Positions 12,169 to 23,889 of a stretch of DNA of 64,000 bases are shown here, piece by piece. Each line of letters starts with the position of its first letter. Position 1 is the first letter of the stretch. The notes beneath the pieces were generated by a model. The model saw only the letters and a list, made by a program, of their open reading frames with translations. It did no database searches and was not told the DNA's origin. This DNA is from Denticeps clupeoides. Its lineage: Eukaryota; Chordata; Actinopteri; Clupeiformes; Denticipitidae. The position numbers and the translations under genes were made by a program. The stretch lies in NCBI RefSeq assembly GCF_900700375.1, contig NC_041708.1, positions 37,191,204-37,255,203 of the forward strand, read 5' to 3'.

Positions 12169-12325
12169 GGGGGCCGTGGTGGCCTAGTGGGTAAGGAAAG
12201 GGACCCGTAATCAGAAGGTTGCTGGTTTGCATCCGGTTAATCTGGGTGGGTTAAAAGCAGAGGACACATTTCGTTGTGTGCACTGTGTGCTGTGCTGTGC
12301 TTCACAATGACAATCACTTCACTTA
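12169..12325 (+). repeat. tRNA-derived SINE, family A, shortened
   Basis: Starts GGGGGCCGTGGTGGCCTAG. Box B is degraded to GGTTTGCATCCGG and the middle of the body is missing. It ends CAATGACAATCACTTCACTT, the usual family A end. Confidence 0.8.
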
Positions 12326-12807
12326 AGGTAACTACTTAGTGCTTGGCATGAAAATGACAAGCATTTCGAGGTGTTTACTTGGCATGATGTCCAACATGCC
12401 AACAGGTGAAGCATTTGAATGAGATTATGCTTTTGCTTCACACACTGGCTATGATTTTGTGTTTTTTGAACTCTGCATTAGTTTGTTATTTGCTTTGGGC
12501 ATGGATACAGTTATAGCCTTTGCTGTGTTGACTCTATGTCCTCTGTTTCCTGTAAGTACACCATATGCATTATATATTTCAATGGTACACATTTTTTTCA
12601 GACAGCATTCATCGATTCCTTTATCTATTCCATCATTCACCTCTGGCCTGACCATACATGCTCTTTTGGATTTTTTGAGGGGTTTCAATGTTGTGACCAA
12701 TTGTTCTAAAAACATATTCAGATGTGCCAATATTTTCAATTTATTTGTTTTTTGGAGAAAGAAGCCTTTTACGTACTGAAACAATAGTCTGTGGGCCTCT
12801 CTTCCAT

Positions 12808-12883
12808 TTAGCCAGGTCAGGGAAACATGCACAACAGGACAATAGAATGTGGTTATCCATTTGGGCATAGCCAGATATAAAAG
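12808..12883 (+). promoter_or_regulatory. G4 promoter
   Basis: TTAGCCAGGTCAG (12808-12820) is MARE-like. The SOX-like element is displaced and altered (GACAATAG, 12839-12846). TATAAAAG is at 12876-12883 within CCAGATATAAAAG, lacking the usual GGT before TATA. Confidence 0.6.
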
Positions 12884-12940
12884 TAGGAGTTTCACACCCA
12901 GGGCAGCAGAGCAGCATCAGCAGCCACACAGCTCCAAAAA

Positions 12941-13676
12941 ATGAGTAACACCGGCAGCCCCACCAACATGAACATGGGCAGGGTAAGAACAAGATGACAG
13001 ATTTTTGTTGTTTTTTCACACGTTCAATTGCATGTTTAATTGCATCTTTCTGTTTTGGCTGCAGGTCACCTTCTACGAGGAGAAGAACTTCATGGGACGT
13101 TCCTGGGACTGTATGGGTGACTGTCCCGACATGCACTCCTACATGAGCCGCTGCCACTCCTGCAGGGTGCACAGTGGCTGCTTCATGGTCTACGACCAGG
13201 CCAACTACATGGGTAACAGCTACTTCATGAGGAGGGGCGAGTATGGTGACTACATGAACATGTTTGGATGGAACAACTGCATCAGGTCCTGCCGCTATAT
13301 CCCCATGGTAAATGTTTTTTAAAATCATAGACAAGCATAGACAATACTGGTAATCTATTTTAACACGTTCTATTTCCATTTTCTTTCTGTCCAACAGTAC
13401 AGAGGAAACTACAGAATGAGGATCTACGAGAGGGATAACTTTGGAGGCCAGATGCACGAGTTCATGGACGACTGTGACAACTGCATGGACCGCTACCGCA
13501 TGAACGGCTGCATGTCCTGTCATGTGATGGACGGCCACTGGCTCATGTACGAGCAGCCCCACTACAGAGGCAGGATGTGGTACTTCGGACCTGGAGAGTA
13601 CAGGAACTTCACGAATATGGGCTGGGGCAACATGCGCTTCATGAGCATGAGGCGTATCATGGATTCTTGGTACTAG
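12941..13676 (+). CDS. Gamma-M crystallin, G4 (3 exons)
   Basis: Exons 12941-12982, 13065-13307 and 13398-13676; 187 residues; stop TAG. Lead [14 protein letters not shown] is identical to G2. Exon 2 opens VTFYEEKNF (Lys for Arg, unique). Exon 3 has the [13 protein letters not shown] form and YRNFTNMGW, where the usual Met is Thr. ATTAAA is at 13700-13705. The 3' UTR (GTTGTTGAAAAAGAAA) closely matches that of G2, so these two are sister copies at both ends. Intron 2 (GTAAATGTTTTTT...CATAGACAAGCAT) matches the class found in G16 and G17 more than 40 kb away. Confidence 0.95.
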
Positions 13677-13709
13677 AATCATATTTGAAGGAGTAAAACA
13701 TTAAAGTTG

Positions 13710-14790
13710 TTGAAAAAGAAAAATGATGGGTACAACTGTGCTTTATTTATATGGAAAATACTACACAGGTTTACCAGGTGCTTGAATGTCCAACCAACAA
13801 TATAAATATGTTCTTTAACAAAAATATAGCCTGTGTGTCAGAGAATATCCTTCAGACACAACAAGGCCCAGGTCTTATTGTAGCGAGACAGAGGAGACAA
13901 TGTGTAAAATGCTCTCTGCGAATCATACAATTTCAAGAAATGTGCAAAAATGAATTAATGCAGTGCACAGACTTGCCATACCAGAGTCTGCCTTCAGTGT
14001 TAAGCTTAAATGAGCTTTAAGTCAGTGCCCAGAAGTATGGGAAATTTGATCTGCTGTTGCTTATGAAGATGCAAATGACATTGCAAAAAGTGTAAGATTT
14101 CAGTATTCTTAGCCGTCTCCCCCCTTTTGAAGACGATTTAGTTAGTTATTAGGTGTTTTAGTTGTCTAGGTAATGATCAAGCTAGTCCATCACTTCCTTA
14201 TTAGGACCAGAGAAAAAACATCCATAGGTTTTTTTTCCCTAACATTTGGTAATAATATCACCATCTTCGATTAGTCATGTGTTTATAATATTTTTGTTTT
14301 TGCCACAAAATCCGTCTATGTAAACTTTGCAAAAAGAAATTGGAAAAATTTCAGATTTAATCGGTTAATTAAACCATATTTATATATTACTTATCTAGAA
14401 TGTTGTTGTCAAGACCTTCTAAACCAAGACCAAACCATTGCAGAAACCAGAGGGTATCAAGACCAAAAAACAATCAACATCACATAACGGAGAGCAACTG
14501 TAGAGAAGAAAGGCGTTGCTGTAAAGTCATTACTTGTTAAATCAAGTTCATGTTATCTTTTCAATTAAATTCCATATGTCTCTCATTTAAAACTTCCCAG
14601 ATTTGCCATAGTTATGAGATATGATGGAAAATAATATTTTCTGCAATCCTCTTCATTGTTCAAAGGGAAAGCGATGGGATGTACCAGAAAGATGTTTATT
14701 TTAAGTCTCTTATACCAGGGACAAAGACCTCAGATAAGCTATGAATATGCAATGATCCCTTGCTTTAAATTGAAGACAATGGACATTTGG
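13710..14790. other. Intergenic, no gene seen
   Basis: No homology recognised. The frame at 13751-14020 (89 codons) shows no domain or compositional signal. The DNA is AT-rich. Confidence 0.45.
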
Positions 14791-15051
14791 CTCTCAAATC
14801 CAATCCAACTTTATTTATAAAGCCCTTTAAAGCAACCAGCACAGGACCAAAGTGCTGTACAGTGAATAAATTAGGACAATAAATAAAAAGAACTAGCATC
14901 ACATAAAACAAAATACACGATAAATAAAATCAGCAAAGCTAAAACATAAAACAGTTTAAAATCACAAAAAAATCTAAACTTCTCATAAAATGTCAAAAGC
15001 CAGGGTGAAGAGATGGGTTTTCAAAATGACAGAGAAGAGGCCTGTGTGCAA

Positions 15052-15740
15052 CAGGGGTCGGAAACCTATGGCTCGCGAGCCAGATGTGGTTTATTTGATA
15101 GCTGCATCTTAGCTCACAGACACATTTAAAAAAAAAAACAAATAAAAATAAAAAATAAAAATTATCTTGTATGTTCATGATGGGAGCCAATCACAGCTGT
15201 CCTCCGGGACACTGGCAAATTTTTATTTTATAATGCTAAAATTGCATAGATGAAATGGTCACATATAACAATGCACTTTGACACATGCCATGCTACTTTT
15301 GCATCAAAATATCCTGCGGGGGGGACAGCAGGAAGAAAACATGTCGAGAGCTACTGTGCAGAGTGCACGCTAGTCAGCAGCAACTACGTGTTTGGACCCA
15401 TCAAGGTGACTGGAGTTCGGCTAGCTTTGCTGGAGCTTTAGAAATTGTGAGGAACAGATAGCCATCCACAGATTCATGCTTGATGTGGCCAGTGAACCTT
15501 TTGACGACTTTTCGGATAAAGAAAAGATAATCAAATGTATAAAAGACACGCTTCTGTTGGCAAGAACTGCTCATGATCGTACCATCGTACTTATTGTACT
15601 TTAAAAGTGTTGGTCTTACATAACATTTACCGCATTTACAGAATTAACAACATACAATTTAAGCATATTGTATGACTCTCACAGGATTACACTTTAAAAT
15701 ATGTGGCATTCGTGGCTCTCTCAGGCATAAACTCTGACCG
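15052..15740 (+). mobile_element. hAT transposon remnant
   Basis: Starts CAGGGGTCGGAAACCTATGG, the typical end of Charlie-type hAT elements. Translated pieces include HFDTCHATFASKYPAG (about 15270-15320) and FSDKEKIIKCIKDTLLLART (15509-15568), both recognisable from hAT/ZBED-type transposases. Most of the transposase is gone. It lies inside the LINE, whose sequence resumes near 15746. Confidence 0.65.
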
Positions 15741-16704
15741 TTTCAAAGTTTGGGAGCTTACTCCTGGGTATACTCAGGAGCAGCTGATCGGCTGACCTGA
15801 GGTGGCAAGATGGTGTATAAATAGATAGAATGGGGCAAGGCCGTGGAGGGCTTTAAAAGCAAATAATAAAAAATATCTAAATAAAATGGGTAGCCATTGT
15901 AATGAAGCTAAACGAGGGGTAATATGCTCAAACTTCTGAGTGCCAGATAAAAGACGAGCTGCAGCATTTTGCACCCCCTGGAGATGCATGATGGAAGAAG
16001 CACTGACCCGTATATAAAGTAATCTAGCTCGAAGTAATCGAAGTAATCTAGCTAAGCGGTGACAAAAGCATATACTACTGTCTCAAAATGCTGCCGAGAA
16101 AGAATAGGATTTATTATTGTTGTTCTATTTCTTTTCCTTATTATTATTATTCTGCTCAAAATTATAAGTTAAATTATAATCTAGTCCTGCAGATTTTATC
16201 ATACAACCTCCAAACTTTGCCTATAGCTGAACAGTGTGCCAATGCTTTTATAAGCAATCCGCTACTCCCATTAACTTAACATGAAACTACTTTTTGACAA
16301 GCTCTCACATCCACAGTTTTAATTGTAGACACGTGTAACTCAACGTACCGCATCTCCATGACCCCCCCTGAGTTCATTCACTTTTTATCTGAAGTGGCCA
16401 TGCCCAAACACCTCTTTTTCTTCCCTTTCATTGTTCACATTCACTTATAATGGGTAATTTAACCTGTCATTCGTTCCTCACATTTCAACATTTTGACATG
16501 ACTTAATTTTCTCTTTTTCTTCCCCTCTCCACCTTTTTTATTTCTTTTTTCACTCAATCTTCCCATTCACTCCCATGCATTTTACAGAGCAGCAACAGTC
16601 ACACTTTCACCCATTCAACAAATGTAATCAACCTCCTAGCACTCATCCCCCTTATCTCTACTTCTCTTTGTCACCCCTTCATCCTCTCATTGAGGTACAA
16701 TGGT

Positions 16705-17120
16705 AACATAGTAGACATGTCCCAAACGTCACTAAATTTAATATGAATCATTGTGGCTACGCTCTATTAGCATTTTTGACATTAACATGCTAGCATTAGT
16801 ATGCTAACATGCAAATTTTTAAACAAGCTCCAAACGTTACCAAATTTCACGTGATGCATCATGGCCATGCCCTCATAGCATTTTTTGATGTTAGCATGCT
16901 AGCATTAGCCTGATAAAATGTCATTTTTTCAACATGCTCTAAACATCACCAAATTTTATGTGACTCATTCTGGCCGTTAGCATTTTTGATGTAAGCATGC
17001 TAGCATTAAAATTCTAACATGCAAATTTTTCAACATGCTCCACATACCCCAAATTTCATGTGGTACATTATGACAATGACCCGTAAGCATTTATGAGGTT
17101 AGCATTTATGACTCTGCTCT
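16705..17120. repeat. Minisatellite, period about 105-112 bp, 3-4 units
   Basis: Repeated words recur in order in each unit: TAGCATTTTTGA, then TTAGCATGCTAGCATTAG (itself partly palindromic), then AACATGCAAATTTTT, then CAACATGCTC, then CCAAATTTCATGTG. Units begin near 16752, 16865 and 16974 with partial units on both sides. No coding content. Confidence 0.8.
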
Positions 17121-17436
17121 TCTACTCCTATTTTTTACAATTTTACCAATCCCCAATCCCACTAAATTAACTAATTCAACAATGATTTTATGCTTCGCCT
17201 TCATCTCTGGTCTTTTAACCCTTCATTGCTAAAATCAAATTTTGTTCACAAGTTTTGTTCTAGTTTTAGCTACCTTAGTCGGAAGAAGCTTGATTTAACA
17301 ACTGCTTTAGATTGACTATCAAGAATTAGTTTAGCATCCCCAAATTTGTAGCAATTGGCTCATTATACTGGGTTAAGGAATGTAAATATTTACTGGTGTC
17401 AAAGAGACTTCCAAAAACTATCACCCCAGTCTTTCT

Positions 17437-17618
17437 GAAAGTGAAGTGAAATGATTGTCATTGTGATACACTGCAGCACAGCACAAGGTGCACACAATGA
17501 AATGTATCCTCTATGTGGGGACGGTGCTTTGCTCAGTGGCAACTTGGCGGCTCTGGAATCGAACCGGCAACTTTCTGATTACGTGGCCGCTTTCTTAACC
17601 GCTAGGCCACCACTCTCA
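17437..17618 (-). repeat. tRNA-derived SINE, family A, reverse
   Basis: Minus-strand head GAGTGGTGGCCTAGCGGTTA, box B GGTTCGATTCC, tail complementary to GAAAGTGAAGTGAAATGATT. Central segment shortened. Confidence 0.8.
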
Positions 17619-18090
17619 GTCGTTTATCATTAAATTTAAAAAAAGTTAAGAGCCATCCAGGCTTTTATTTCAACAAGATATTTAAGTAATGTCTAAACAG
17701 AGCATGTTACTATTTTCTTCAGGAGGATGTAATTCTGGCAGTCATCAGCATAAAAGTGAAATTTGATACCTTGTTTTCTGATTATAAAACCAATAGGGGC
17801 TAAGTACAAAGAAAGAGGAGAGGACCAAGAACTGAGCCCAGTTGGACACCACACCAATTGTTCACAGACACTCCTAAATACATTTTCTTCTCTACAAATT
17901 CATCAAAGAATAAAAGAATGTGTCTGTAAAGAGCTGGATGTGGCCGTTGAGAAAACATTTGACTGGTTCCATTTGAATTGAGGCGCATAATAAATAATGA
18001 TACTGTTCTGTGATGATGTGCTCTCTTTTTTCCCCATCCCATCAAGACTGCTATGTCTGAGACCAACACAAGACTGAAGCTGTACTAAAA

Positions 18091-18944
18091 TGTCTAATTT
18101 TCAGTAGTGACAATGAGATGAAACATTATTTCCTCTCATTTAGTCACGTTATTATTATGTTTCCTGTGACGCCCATCCAGTTGCACACTTTCTTAATTCA
18201 TGTTCTTTACAATTAAGTGGAAAAGAACAATGTGTGGTCAAAAAACCAAGGGAGAAATTCAGCCACTGGAATGGATGTAGTGTATTCTTGAGTCTATAAG
18301 GTAACATAAATATAACAATAAAATATCTTTGTTATAATTGTGAAATGGGTTTGAGACTTTTTTTTGTCTACTAGGTCTTTGTATGTTAATGAAATTACAT
18401 TAGAAAAAATGCAAGAATAAAATGCAACACAATGAATTCATACTGTACATGTTTCTACATTTCATTTTTCAAAAAGTGTTAAATTTTAATTCTGCCAAAT
18501 AAATTCCCAGTTACATTTTATAATATTAATTTGCAGAAAATAAAGTTAGTCCCTAAGTCAGGAGGGTGCAATTTTGTAACAATTTGGGGTTAGAAGCTCT
18601 GTAAAGTTTTTTTTCCTGTTTATTATATAACACACTATATACTCATTGAGGAATTAGAAGATCCTAGAAATTGTTGTTAATTGATGGATACTTAACTATC
18701 AGCACTTTTATTGTACTACAAATGATTGCAAATCACATTTAAATTAAGTATTAGCTGAAATTGTTCCTCATTGTATGCATATTTAATACATTTGCTGTAC
18801 ATATTTGGGAAACGTTCCTAAAGATCCACTGCATTGTGACAAAAGTGTGGAGAAATATCTTGTATGTTGCAAATGCCTTGAAATTATTGTGTTCACTCTC
18901 ATGAGCACAGTTTACCTTTACCTGCCTAAGAGCCTCTGTTTCAT
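18091..18944. other. Intergenic, nothing recognised
   Basis: AT-rich stretch without supported genes or repeats; it precedes the G5 promoter. Confidence 0.45.
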
Positions 18945-19012
18945 TTTGCTTGGTCAGTGTTTCTTGCACAATAGGATGTGGTTGCTCTTTTGGGCTTGCA
19001 CAGGTATAAAAG
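18945..19012 (+). promoter_or_regulatory. G5 promoter
   Basis: TTTGCTTGGTCAG (18945-18957), CACAATAGGATG (18967-18978) and TATAAAAG (19005-19012) in the context CACAGGTATAAAAGTAAGG. Confidence 0.7.
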
Positions 19013-19070
19013 TAAGGATTGGCTTTGACAGGACACCACAGCAGCAACAGCAGCCAAACTGGTCTGAAAA

Positions 19071-19810
19071 ATGAGCAACACCGACAGCCCCACCAACATG
19101 AACATGGGCAGGGTAAGAATAAGATGACCTCTGATTTATTTGTTTTGAGTGTGTATAACTTTATAATGTTTAACCCATTCTTCTGTCCCATTTCTAGATC
19201 ACCTTCTACGAGGACAGGAACTTCATGGGACGTTCCTGGGACTGTATGGGTGATTGTCCTGACATGCACTCCTACATGAGCCGCTGCCACTCCTGCAGGG
19301 TGCACAGTGGCTGCTTCATGGTCTACGACCAGGCCAACTACATGGGTAATGCATACTTCATGAGGAGGGGCGAGTACGGTGACTACATGAACATGTTTGG
19401 ATGGAACAGCTGGATCAGGTCCTGCCGTATGATTCCGATGGTAAAAATGATTGCTACAGCAATTTAAGAGAACTGTACAAATAGTTAAGACTTTAAACAC
19501 TAAGCACTGTTTGTTTATGGATTTTAAACAGTACAGAGGAAACTACAGAATGAGGATCTACGAGAGGGATAACTTTGGAGGCCAGATGTACGAGTTCATG
19601 GACGACTGTGATAACTGCATGGACCGCTACCGCATGAACGGCTGCTGGTCCTGTAATGTGATGGACGGCCACTGGCTCATGTATGAACACGCCAACTACA
19701 GAGGCAGGATGTGGTACTTCGGACCTGGAGAGTACAGAAGCTTCAGGCAGATGGGCTGGGGCAACATGCACTTCATGAGCATGAGACGTATTATGGATTC
19801 CTGGTACTAA
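19071..19810 (+). CDS. Gamma-M crystallin, G5 (3 exons), most divergent exon 3
   Basis: Exons 19071-19112, 19198-19440 and 19532-19810; 187 residues. Lead [14 protein letters not shown]. Exon 2 is of the ITFYED...SCRMIPM type, and its loop is GWNSWIRSC, replacing the usual Cys with Trp. Exon 3 carries [10 protein letters not shown] (an extra Trp for Met) and [10 protein letters not shown], where the fourth-key signature is YEHANYRG instead of YEQPHYRG. That gives eight Trp in all. It also has GNMHFMSM. The AATTAAA near 19842 is a weak poly(A) candidate. Because the other genes are almost identical here, G5 has largely escaped homogenisation of exon 3. Confidence 0.95.
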
Positions 19811-19859
19811 GATTTACAATTATGTTGTTTGCAAAGAAGAACAATTAAAAAAAAATACT

Positions 19860-22416
19860 GAGAACAAAAATGTCAAAGATTTTTTTATTTTGGAATAATT
19901 TATTTTGGAATAGTAATAGTATTGTGTGCCACAATAAATAGCAAAATTAGTAACACATGAGTACATTTATAAAGCTGAATATATCCCCCTGCTGCCTGAG
20001 AAAGTTTCACCATGAACGGAAGATCTTACAATCTTCATCTAAAGGGCCTTCATCAGGGCAAAATGGCTGTATTGGCTGAAGAACCATTCCTTGCTAAAAG
20101 GTAGTTACTACATGTCTTGAAATCTTCCACCATTTTACAAAGCTTGTAAGCACATAAACTCATGATCTAGGCCTTAAGTTAGTGCCATGCACTAACCAGG
20201 AACTCTATTGCAGTTTCAAATACAGGATGTTAAAAATGACACAAACTGTAACATAAACCTGATGCTTATGATTGCAAGATGCTATAATGCCTCATGGTGG
20301 TATAGTGAAGGACAACTCCAAGATCCCTTATAAACGCACAAACACGAATCACCATGAACCACAGCAATGAACCATTCCTTATGGAATCAGCTTTAAACGT
20401 CATTAAAGCATGTACCATCTCTGGCGTTTTTTTCCCTTGCCTTGAACCAAGTCTACTGAACCAGTTCAGAGAGCCCAAAATGAAATCCAGCCTCACATCC
20501 AGGTAATCAGGAATGACCTTATAGCAGGTGAAATGTGCCACAATGATTTTCATACCAGTCAAATCAAGATCAATTATACTTACAAAGAGCAAGTTGGATG
20601 ATAATTTTTGATTTACCATTGCAGGTAGAGTCAACCAAACCATCACTGAGAAGCCAAACAAGAGCCTAAACAAAAAAGTTTTTGACAGAAAGGCATAGAC
20701 CCACCAATACCAGTATGGCATTGTCCCACTCTCAGATGTCTTAGGGTCAGATTCACCAGCATACCCATTGTATTCCAGGCAAGAACCCTCAAACCAGCAG
20801 CTATAAAAGCAACTCTTCATGGACCTTGGATGCCAGCTGATATTCACAACTTACATTGCAGCCACCAACCTACAACCACATCTTGTTCTAGTGTTGAGGT
20901 CCAACTAGCAAGACTAGCAGTCTTATTTAAAGACAGCTTTGAAGAATCTTGCATAGTGAAGCTGTAAAAGCTTGTGGAACTGGTCAGCCACTGTCAAAGG
21001 TTGGTTTGGAGAGCAAGTTGTCGCCCAGTGGCAGTTAGGCATATGAGATTTGAAGTCTGTATGGTAGGATATTGTAGGATAGAGGAAGTAAAGAGTCATC
21101 CACAGCAACACCAAGTTAAAAGGATGATGAAGTAGAAGCAATACAAGTAGCATTCTGAACCATTAAGATTTTTTTCACCGCCCTCCTTCACACCTGTGTT
21201 ACCTGTGAATTTCATGGTCCTATCAATGTCGTGTAACAATGTCAAGCAGAACATAAAGAAGACAAAACTGATAATCCACTTCCAATGACAAACCAGTTCA
21301 CAGTCATACACACACACGCACACACACACACACGGATGGATGCGGATGTAAATGAGGATGAGGAAGGTATGCAGGTATATATGCATGTATTTATGTTGTG
21401 CATGCCTTGATTCGATAAGTTGTAAAAACATTTGTCATTAAACACTTTTATTTATTTGTAAGAGTACATAATACTGTTTAACATGGACACTCTAAGAACA
21501 TAATTCACCATAGTTCAAGTTTAGGGTGAAGGTTTACATGTACTCTGTAATTTGTTAAAGTTCTGAGGAAATGAAGTGCAATTGCGGCTTCGAACAAGTG
21601 AAAGTGTCTGTCATTTTGTGCAATTTGTGTAATTTTATTTTCACGAAATACACGGGCCATTTAAATACTGTATATTTAGGTATTCACAGTGAGGATTACA
21701 TCAAGTTTGTCAGTGCAACTCTATTCATATAATTATGTCACTAATCAGACCAGATATAAATGTGTCTAGATCAGGGGTGGCAAAACCTTTTGGCTCATGG
21801 GCCAGTGGCAGATGAACATATATCATTCATAAACATAAAAAAAGGCAGTGCAGTGTTAATATTTACACTCACTTTTAGTGGGAACAGTGTTGTTGGTCAC
21901 ATTTTCTTGCAGGGAATGGTGTCCAGTGTTAGTTTTAATGTGACAATTCTCACAACAGATCTGAGGTGTTGGATCACTCATCTGGGTTCTGTAGGGTTCT
22001 TTGTTGGTGTTCATCACACTAAAAGTCTGCACACACATACCCAGGATCCTCTGGATGTCTGGAAATTTGTCTGAGCTTAAGACTCATCCAGTTTAAAAGA
22101 GTTGAACTTCTCCGTTAAGACAGTGTCACACTGTCAATCGGGTCCAACTGCAACTGCTGTGGTGCTGTTTTCATGCACATGCACTGGTCTTTAACTTACT
22201 TCTTCAAAACACATTATAAAGCGGTAATGTTGAAGTTCTACAACTGTCAAGTTGCAATACAGATTTTCACAGTGCTTCCTTGTGAAAATGACCTCCTGCT
22301 CAGGTTTGTCTTCCTTCACTCTATACTGCATTCTTTTGAGTGGCTCGACATTTCTTCCAGTCAAATATGGCAATCCAGTCAAGGTGGCTTGTGCCTTTCG
22401 ATGACTCTTGACTCAT
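19860..22416. other. Gene-free stretch with one unrecognised minus-strand frame
   Basis: A minus-strand open frame of 193 codons (20266-20847) encodes a peptide with hydrophobic runs such as FLFRLLFGFSVMVWLTLPAM, and I recognise no domain. It could be decayed transposon DNA. At about 21775 CAGGGGTGGCAAAACC looks like a hAT end, without visible transposase. A CA-rich microsatellite lies at 21307-21334. Confidence 0.4.
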
Positions 22417-22531
22417 CGAGATTTGATTCGATTGTCGAAATTGTCAATAGTCACTCTGATGAAAATTAAAAGCATAATTACATTTTCATCAGAGTGACTA
22501 TTGACAATTTCGACAATCGAATCAAATCTCG
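22417..22531. repeat. Perfect 50-bp inverted repeat with 15-nt loop
   Basis: The left arm (22417-22466, starting CGAGATTTGATTCG) and right arm (22482-22531, ending CGAATCAAATCTCG) are exact reverse complements over 50 bases by direct comparison. The loop is 22467-22481. No coding content and no flanking transposon ends were seen. It may be a foldback element, a recent inverted duplication, or a hairpin RNA source if transcribed. Confidence 0.9.
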
Positions 22532-22975
22532 AATCTTGGTGGAAAGGTGATGGCTGACCTTATATTCCTTTATAACCTTCTATAATCTAATATATTCTTC
22601 CTGCAATGGTTTCTTGGCAAATAAGCCATACAGCCTTTGACTGGGCATCAGTCAAATAATATTTTGTTGTCTATTCTTTAGTAAACCTCATTGTTTAGTG
22701 GCCTAATTACCCCACATATATGCTTTAGATTTGAAAATGTAGTTTATTGAACCAAGTTTTCAAATTTGTGGGCCCAAGTATTGTCTTTCTAGATGATGAG
22801 CAAAAATGAAAATAATTGCATTTCAATTAAAGTAGATAAAAACTGGCAGAAATTGGGAGAAAAAAAAACTGATTTTTTTTCCCCAGTGTACAAAGGAGTT
22901 AAACTGCACGTTTCATTATATGTGCATTGTTATACATCCTTTTCATCCTCAACACTCTATGGGCCTCTATTCCAT
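22532..22975. other. Intergenic, nothing recognised
   Basis: AT-rich DNA between the inverted repeat and the G6 promoter, without supported features. Confidence 0.45.
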
Positions 22976-23042
22976 TTTGCTTACTCAGATTATTGTGCAC
23001 AATAGGCCATGCATATTGTTTGGATTTGATCAGGTATAAAAG
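22976..23042 (+). promoter_or_regulatory. G6 promoter
   Basis: TTTGCTTACTCAG (22976-22988) is a variant of the MARE-like box. GCACAATAGG (22998-23007) is kept. TATAAAAG is at 23035-23042, 53 nt before the ATG. Confidence 0.65.
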
Positions 23043-23087
23043 TAACATTTCAACTAGCAGCCTGCTGCAGTAGTAGCCAAACTGAAA

Positions 23088-23831
23088 ATGACCAGCAGCT
23101 GTACCACAACCATGACCAAGGGCAAGGTAATGAACATTAATTGAAATTTAGTTTAAAATTTCGTTTAGTTTTTTAGTAACAAAATGAAGTTATTTATCAA
23201 TTAATTTTATTATGATCTGTTTTACAGGTCACCTTCTACGAGGACAGGAACTTCATGGGACGTTCCTGGGACTGTATGGGTGACTGTGCCGACATGCACT
23301 CCTACATGAGCCGCTGCCACTCCTGCAGGGTGCACAGTGGCTGCTTCATGGTCTACGACACTGCAAACTACATGGGTAACAGCTACTTCATGAGGAGGGG
23401 CGAGTACGGTGACTACATGAACATGTTTGGTTGGAACAACTGCATCAGGTCCTGCCGCTATATCCCCATGGTAAATATACTGATGGTTTACAATTCAAGT
23501 TCTGCAGACGGTTTCAAAAGTCTTGAAGTAGCTTTAATGTATATTCATACAGTACAGAGGAAACTACAGAATGAGGATCTACGATAGAAATGACTTCGGA
23601 GGCCAGATGTACGAGTTCATGGACGACTGTGACAACTGCATGGACCGCTACCGCATGAACAACTGCATGTCCTGTCATGTGATGGACGGCCACTGGCTCA
23701 TGTACGAGCAGCCCCACTACAGAGGCAGGATGTGGTACTTCGGACCTGGAGAGTACAGGAACTTCATGAATATGGGCTGGGGCAACATGCGCTTCATGAG
23801 CATGAGGCGTGTCATGGATTCTTGGTATTAA
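23088..23831 (+). CDS. Gamma-M crystallin, G6 (3 exons), unusual exon 1
   Basis: Exons 23088-23126, 23228-23470 and 23553-23831; 186 residues. Exon 1 is the most unusual in the array: [13 protein letters not shown] has 13 residues, starts MT, contains a Cys and ends GK rather than GR. The exon 2 loop is [12 protein letters not shown] (Thr; Gln or Gly in other genes). Exon 3 has RMNNCMSC where the others have RMNGCMSC. The stop TAA overlaps ATTAAA at 23827-23832; AATAAA follows at about 23882. Intron 2 shares its sequence with the fragment at 24541-24604, showing that the fragment was copied from G6. Confidence 0.94.
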
Positions 23832-23889
23832 ATCAGAATCAGAAAACTTTATTAATCTTGAAGGAAATTGCTTAAATATGTAATAAATT

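Larger units (their letters stand above)
14795..18090 (-). mobile_element. L2-like LINE, broken and heavily nested
   Basis: The 3' end on the minus strand is the complement of CAACTTTATTTATAAAGC...CCAAAGTGCTGTACA (14806-14862), matching a second copy at 57966. Minus-strand peptides include VQNAAARLLSGTQKFEHITP (15774-15989), the C-terminal region after the RT domain, and GVQLGSVLGPLLF (about 17815-17860), a variant of the [13 protein letters not shown] motif of L2/CR1-type reverse transcriptases. The pieces are separated by a hAT remnant (15052-15740) and by about 1.5 kb of other DNA (16118-17640). I infer one original element, but two separate copies are possible. Confidence 0.65.

Noticed and set aside
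12741-13682. Long antisense open frame (313 codons) across G4, and similar His/Val/Ala-rich antisense frames over exons 2 and 3 of most copies
   Set aside because: They are the complement of highly conserved Met-rich exons (ATG read as CAT), recur wherever the exon occurs, run through introns without splice logic and resemble no protein. They are shadows of the sense genes.
20266-20847. 193-codon minus-strand frame as a membrane protein gene
   Set aside because: It has hydrophobic runs but no recognisable family, no promoter or splice signals and lies in repeat-like DNA. I list it only as an unrecognised frame.
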